A stretch of DNA of 37,775 nt from Flavobacteriaceae bacterium. GTDB lineage: Bacteria > Bacteroidota > Bacteroidia > Flavobacteriales > Flavobacteriaceae. Below the pieces are notes generated by a model. The model did no database searches. It had not been told where the DNA came from and was given only the letters and a program-made list of their open reading frames with translations. The translations under genes were made by a program, and so were the position numbers. The stretch spans positions 1 to 37,775 of the forward strand of contig JAQWHT010000029.1 in assembly GCA_029249225.1 (NCBI GenBank), in the 5' to 3' direction. This document shows positions 35,681 through 37,775 of the stretch, one piece after another (position 1 is the stretch's first letter; every line of letters begins with the position of its first letter).

Positions 35681-36289
35681 ATGGCTTTTGAATTACCCGC
35701 TCTATCATATGCACACGATGCCTTAGAGCCCCATATTGATGCACGTACAATGGAGATTCACCACAGTAAACATCACAATGGTTACACAACTAAACTGAAC
35801 AGTGCGATCGCAGGCACTCCCCTGGAAGGTGAATCTATTGAATTCATTCTAAACAATTTAGATCCTGAAAACAAAGCTGTTCGAAACAATGGTGGAGGAT
35901 TCTATAATCATTGTCTTTTTTGGGAGGTTATGTCACCCGATGGAGGTGGGCTTCCTTCAGGAAAATTAGCTACAGCAATTGACGCTGAATTTGGAAGTTT
36001 TGAAGATTTCAAAATAGCTTTTGCGAATGCAGCAGCGACTCAATTCGGATCAGGCTGGGCATGGCTTTGTGTTCATGCTGATGGAAGTGTGAACGTTTGT
36101 GCAACTGCAAATCAGGACAATCCTTTGATGCCAGGTATTGGATGTGGAGGCTTACCTATATTGGGTCTTGATGTATGGGAACATGCTTACTACTTGAATT
36201 ATCAAAACAGACGTCCAGATTATATCAACGCGTTCTTTAATGTTATTGACTGGAATAAAGTTGGATCTCTTTACGAGAAAGGTATTTAA
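35681..36289 (+). CDS. sodA: Superoxide dismutase, Mn-type
   Basis: A 202-residue cytosolic Fe/Mn superoxide dismutase of the usual length, converting superoxide to peroxide and oxygen. Metal ligands are H27 (MEIHHSKHH), H77 (FYNHCLFW), D164 and H168 ([10 protein letters not shown]). The second-sphere glutamine is in ANQDNPLM (Q145) and the FeSOD-type Gln before NHxxFW is replaced by Gly (GGGFYNHC). This is the MnSOD pattern, though cambialistic enzymes exist. No signal peptide. It has its own promoter-like element and is followed by two terminator copies, so it is probably monocistronic. It fits the oxidative and photo-stress theme of the carotenoid genes nearby. Confidence 0.95.
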   Translation: MAFELPALSYAHDALEPHIDARTMEIHHSKHHNGYTTKLNSAIAGTPLEGESIEFILNNLDPENKAVRNNGGGFYNHCLFWEVMSPDGGGLPSGKLATAIDAEFGSFEDFKIAFANAAATQFGSGWAWLCVHADGSVNVCATANQDNPLMPGIGCGGLPILGLDVWEHAYYLNYQNRRPDYINAFFNVIDWNKVGSLYEKGI

Positions 36290-36300
36290 TAAAGTAACTA

Positions 36301-36372
36301 AAAATAAAAAGGAGGAATAAATTCCTCCTTTTTGCCCCAAATCTTACCATGAACTTAACCTACTTATGTTCA
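36301..36372. repeat. Direct repeat copy 1 (72 bp)
   Basis: This 72-bp segment is identical to 36483-36554, with a period of 182 bp. Its first half is the bidirectional terminator and its second half is a 38-nt tail (positions 36335-36372). Confidence 0.95.
36307..36334. terminator. Bidirectional Rho-independent terminator, copy 1
   Basis: A5-GGAGGAAT, loop AA, ATTCCTCC-T5 is a perfect 13-bp palindrome. Both strands give a G/C-containing stem followed by five U. It begins 17 bp after the SOD stop and would stop both the SOD message and the purF message. Confidence 0.93.
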
Positions 36373-36415
36373 GGTGATGTAAATGTATTCTTCCTTGCAA
36401 AAGAAGAAGGATAAC
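36350..36415 (+). CDS. Possible 21-codon small ORF after terminator copy 1
   Basis: ATG at 36350 to TAA at 36413-36415 encodes MNLTYLCSGDVNVFFLAKEE followed by one Gly. The ATG lies within the duplicated tail, and the same first nine codons open a second, shorter ORF at 36532. No promoter or ribosome site is evident, and it lies behind a terminator. I list it only because of the duplication; it may be non-coding. Confidence 0.2.
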
Positions 36416-36482
36416 TTCGTTTAAAAGTCATTTTATTAGATAATGAGTTTTTGAAGGGAGTAATTAATTTAGAAATATAGTT

Positions 36483-36554
36483 AAAAATAAAAAGGAGGAA
36501 TAAATTCCTCCTTTTTGCCCCAAATCTTACCATGAACTTAACCTACTTATGTTC
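36483..36554. repeat. Direct repeat copy 2 (72 bp)
   Basis: Identical over all 72 bp to 36301-36372. The flanks differ, so the duplicated unit is at most a base or two larger. Confidence 0.95.
36489..36516. terminator. Bidirectional Rho-independent terminator, copy 2
   Basis: Same palindrome as copy 1 (A5-GGAGGAAT, AA, ATTCCTCC-T5). It lies 116 bp past the purF stop and serves that gene first. Confidence 0.92.
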
Positions 36555-36631
36555 TGGTATACCAAATATGGACTAAGTAAAGCTTAACAATGAATTAATT
36601 CGTTTAAGTTCGTTTTTTATAGTTTAAGTGC

Positions 36632-37723
36632 TTAGTACGCTCTTTTGTTGTTCTTTTCTACAAAATTTAAAAAAGCCTGATTTACGACTCTACATCCTCC
36701 GGGAGTAGGATAGTCTCCTGTGAAGTACCAGTCTCCAAGATTTTTTGGACATGCTTTATGAAGACCTTCTACTGTTTGGAAAATTACTTCAACTTCAGCC
36801 TTAATGCTGTCGTTTTTTAGTAACACGGAGATCTTTTTTGAGATTTGATCATTTGAATAGCGTTCATAGATCCTTTTAACATGATTGGGCGGTGTAGACT
36901 CTTTGTTTTCAACACTTTGCTTACAACTATCATATACTGACTGAACAACTTCTTCATAAACCCCATCTTGTTGAAGTAACGAAAGTGCTGCACGAAAAGC
37001 TATGAATTCTTCCAACTTTGCCATGTCTATACCGTAACAATCCGGATATCGGATTTGAGGTGCACTTGAAACCACAACAATTTTCTTTGGTCCAAGTCGA
37101 TCTAACATTCTGAGAATGCTTTTTTGAAGTGTTGTCCCTCTTACAATACTGTCGTCTATAATAACTAAGTTATCTGAGGGTTTTACAACTCCATAGGTAA
37201 TGTCATAAACGTGGGCAACCAAATCATCTCGGTCGCTATCTTCGGTTATAAAGGTTCGAAGCTTTGCATCTTTAATCGCAATTTTTTCAATTCTCGGTTT
37301 TAATGCTAAAAGTTTTGACAACGCTTCCACATCAGGTTTATCCGATTTAAAAAGTGCAGTTTGTAAAGTATCTCTAACATGATCTTGTACTGCTCCAATA
37401 AGACCATAAAAAGAAGTCTCAGCTGTATTAGGGATGAATGAAAATACTGTGTTTTCCAGATCACCATCGATTGCTTTGTGTACTAAAGGAAAAAGTGCTT
37501 TTCCTAAATCTTTACGTTCTTGATAAATTTCTGCGTCACTCCCTCTCGAAAAATAAATTCTTTCAAAAGAACAAGCTCTTTTTTCCTCAGGCTCTAAAAT
37601 CTTTTTGATAGAAGTACCTCCACTCTTTTTATTGATAAGGGCATGACCAGGTTCAAGTTCTTGAACTTGGTCGTAGTTTACATTAAATACAGTCTGAATT
37701 ACAGTACGCTCTGATGCTTCCAC
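36632..37723 (-). CDS. purF: Amidophosphoribosyltransferase PurF, C-terminal part (interrupted near right edge)
   Basis: PurF makes 5-phosphoribosylamine from PRPP and glutamine, the first step of purine synthesis. The 363 residues shown are the C-terminal phosphoribosyltransferase domain: CSFERIYFSRGSDAEIY, the region LENTVFSFIPNTAETSFYG, and the PRPP loop NLVIIDDSIVRGTT. The Bacteroidota enzyme is about 630 residues, so roughly 260 N-terminal residues, including the glutaminase with its catalytic cysteine, should lie beyond the window. The GTG at 37723 is only the first formal start. PurF-like codons continue upstream (YYQDDEIVVEAS) to an in-frame TAA at 37748-37750, before which IRPV can still be read. 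The stop and the poorly matching last 25 bases suggest a sequence-edge error or a disruption. Confidence 0.9.
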   Translation of the reverse strand: MEASERTVIQTVFNVNYDQVQELEPGHALINKKSGGTSIKKILEPEEKRACSFERIYFSRGSDAEIYQERKDLGKALFPLVHKAIDGDLENTVFSFIPNTAETSFYGLIGAVQDHVRDTLQTALFKSDKPDVEALSKLLALKPRIEKIAIKDAKLRTFITEDSDRDDLVAHVYDITYGVVKPSDNLVIIDDSIVRGTTLQKSILRMLDRLGPKKIVVVSSAPQIRYPDCYGIDMAKLEEFIAFRAALSLLQQDGVYEEVVQSVYDSCKQSVENKESTPPNHVKRIYERYSNDQISKKISVLLKNDSIKAEVEVIFQTVEGLHKACPKNLGDWYFTGDYPTPGGCRVVNQAFLNFVEKNNKRAY

Positions 37724-37775
37724 TACAATTTCATCATCTTGATAATATTACACTGGTCTTATCAATAAAAAGAGT

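Larger units (their letters stand above)
36290..36631. other. Convergent interval between SOD and purF
   Basis: This 342-bp gap holds the two 72-bp repeat copies, two terminators and two tiny ORFs that share their first nine codons. Apart from these, nothing recognisable was seen. The flanking genes are convergent, so two bidirectional terminators are redundant. Confidence 0.7.

Noticed and set aside
36152-36340. Minus-strand 62-codon ORF over the SOD 3' end and terminator
   Set aside because: Antisense to conserved SOD residues and running through the terminator palindrome.
36301-36554. CRISPR array
   Set aside because: Only two units, 72 bp long and 110 bp apart, with a terminator palindrome; no cas genes.
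10400-37750. Reassignment of TAA to a sense codon, suggested by in-frame TAA in the helicase and purF
   Set aside because: TAA ends several other genes at the expected length (for example mfd, metG and the SOD), and the two sites would need different residues (acidic versus aromatic).

Overview
The window looks like a low-GC marine member of the Flavobacteriia (phylum Bacteroidota). The sequence-based reasons are: promoters of the form TTTG-N18 to 23-TAnnTTTG with almost no Shine-Dalgarno sequences; a replicative DnaE with an exonuclease fused at its N-terminus; AddAB-like recombination nucleases; CrtI/CrtD/CruF/CrtA carotenoid genes; and a Flavobacterium-type PurF. No phage, insertion sequence or CRISPR array was seen.

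Layout. 1-1494 (-): N-terminal part of a large secreted RCC1/thrombospondin-3-like protein running off the left edge. 1667-1740 (-): tRNA-Asp. 1824-6552 (-): trxA and dnaE. 6727-12366 (+): four-gene ligase-associated DNA repair operon (MBL exonuclease, ATP ligase, Lhr-like helicase, PdeM) with 4-nt overlaps; the helicase carries one in-frame TAA. 12605-15970 (+): mfd. 15948-17032 (-): an ACT-domain protein and a YraN nuclease-like protein. 17122-20092 (+): metG and a histone-deacetylase-family gene. 20089-22009: CBS-domain protein (-), SDR-family protein (+) and a DUF2383-like helical protein (+). 21967-25318 (-): operon crtA-like / crtD-like / cruF / lipoprotein, for carotenoid end-group tailoring. 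25668-28654 (+): voltage-gated-type K+ channel, secreted ThuA-domain protein, and crtI. 28661-29584 (-): EF-hand membrane protein. 29657-35582 (-): addB-like and addA-like. 35681-36289 (+): Mn-type superoxide dismutase. 36301-36554: a 72-bp perfect direct repeat holding two copies of a bidirectional terminator. 36632 to the right edge (-): C-terminal part of purF, with an in-frame stop near the edge.

Two themes dominate. One is DNA replication and repair (DnaE with built-in proofreading, the ligase cluster, Mfd, AddAB, YraN). The other is light and oxidative-stress protection (carotenoid genes, SOD, thioredoxin). CrtI would make the lycopene backbone. The CrtA/CrtD/CruF set would hydrate, desaturate and hydroxylate one end, as in myxol- or saproxanthin-type carotenoids. 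crtB, crtY and crtZ are not in the window.

Several genes have irregularities: the helicase stop at 10400, the purF stop at 37748, no legal start at the expected N-terminus of mfd or the HDAC gene, and an ambiguous SDR start. These may be real, or they may reflect base errors in the assembly. All calls come from reading the sequence and recalling families; nothing was searched.
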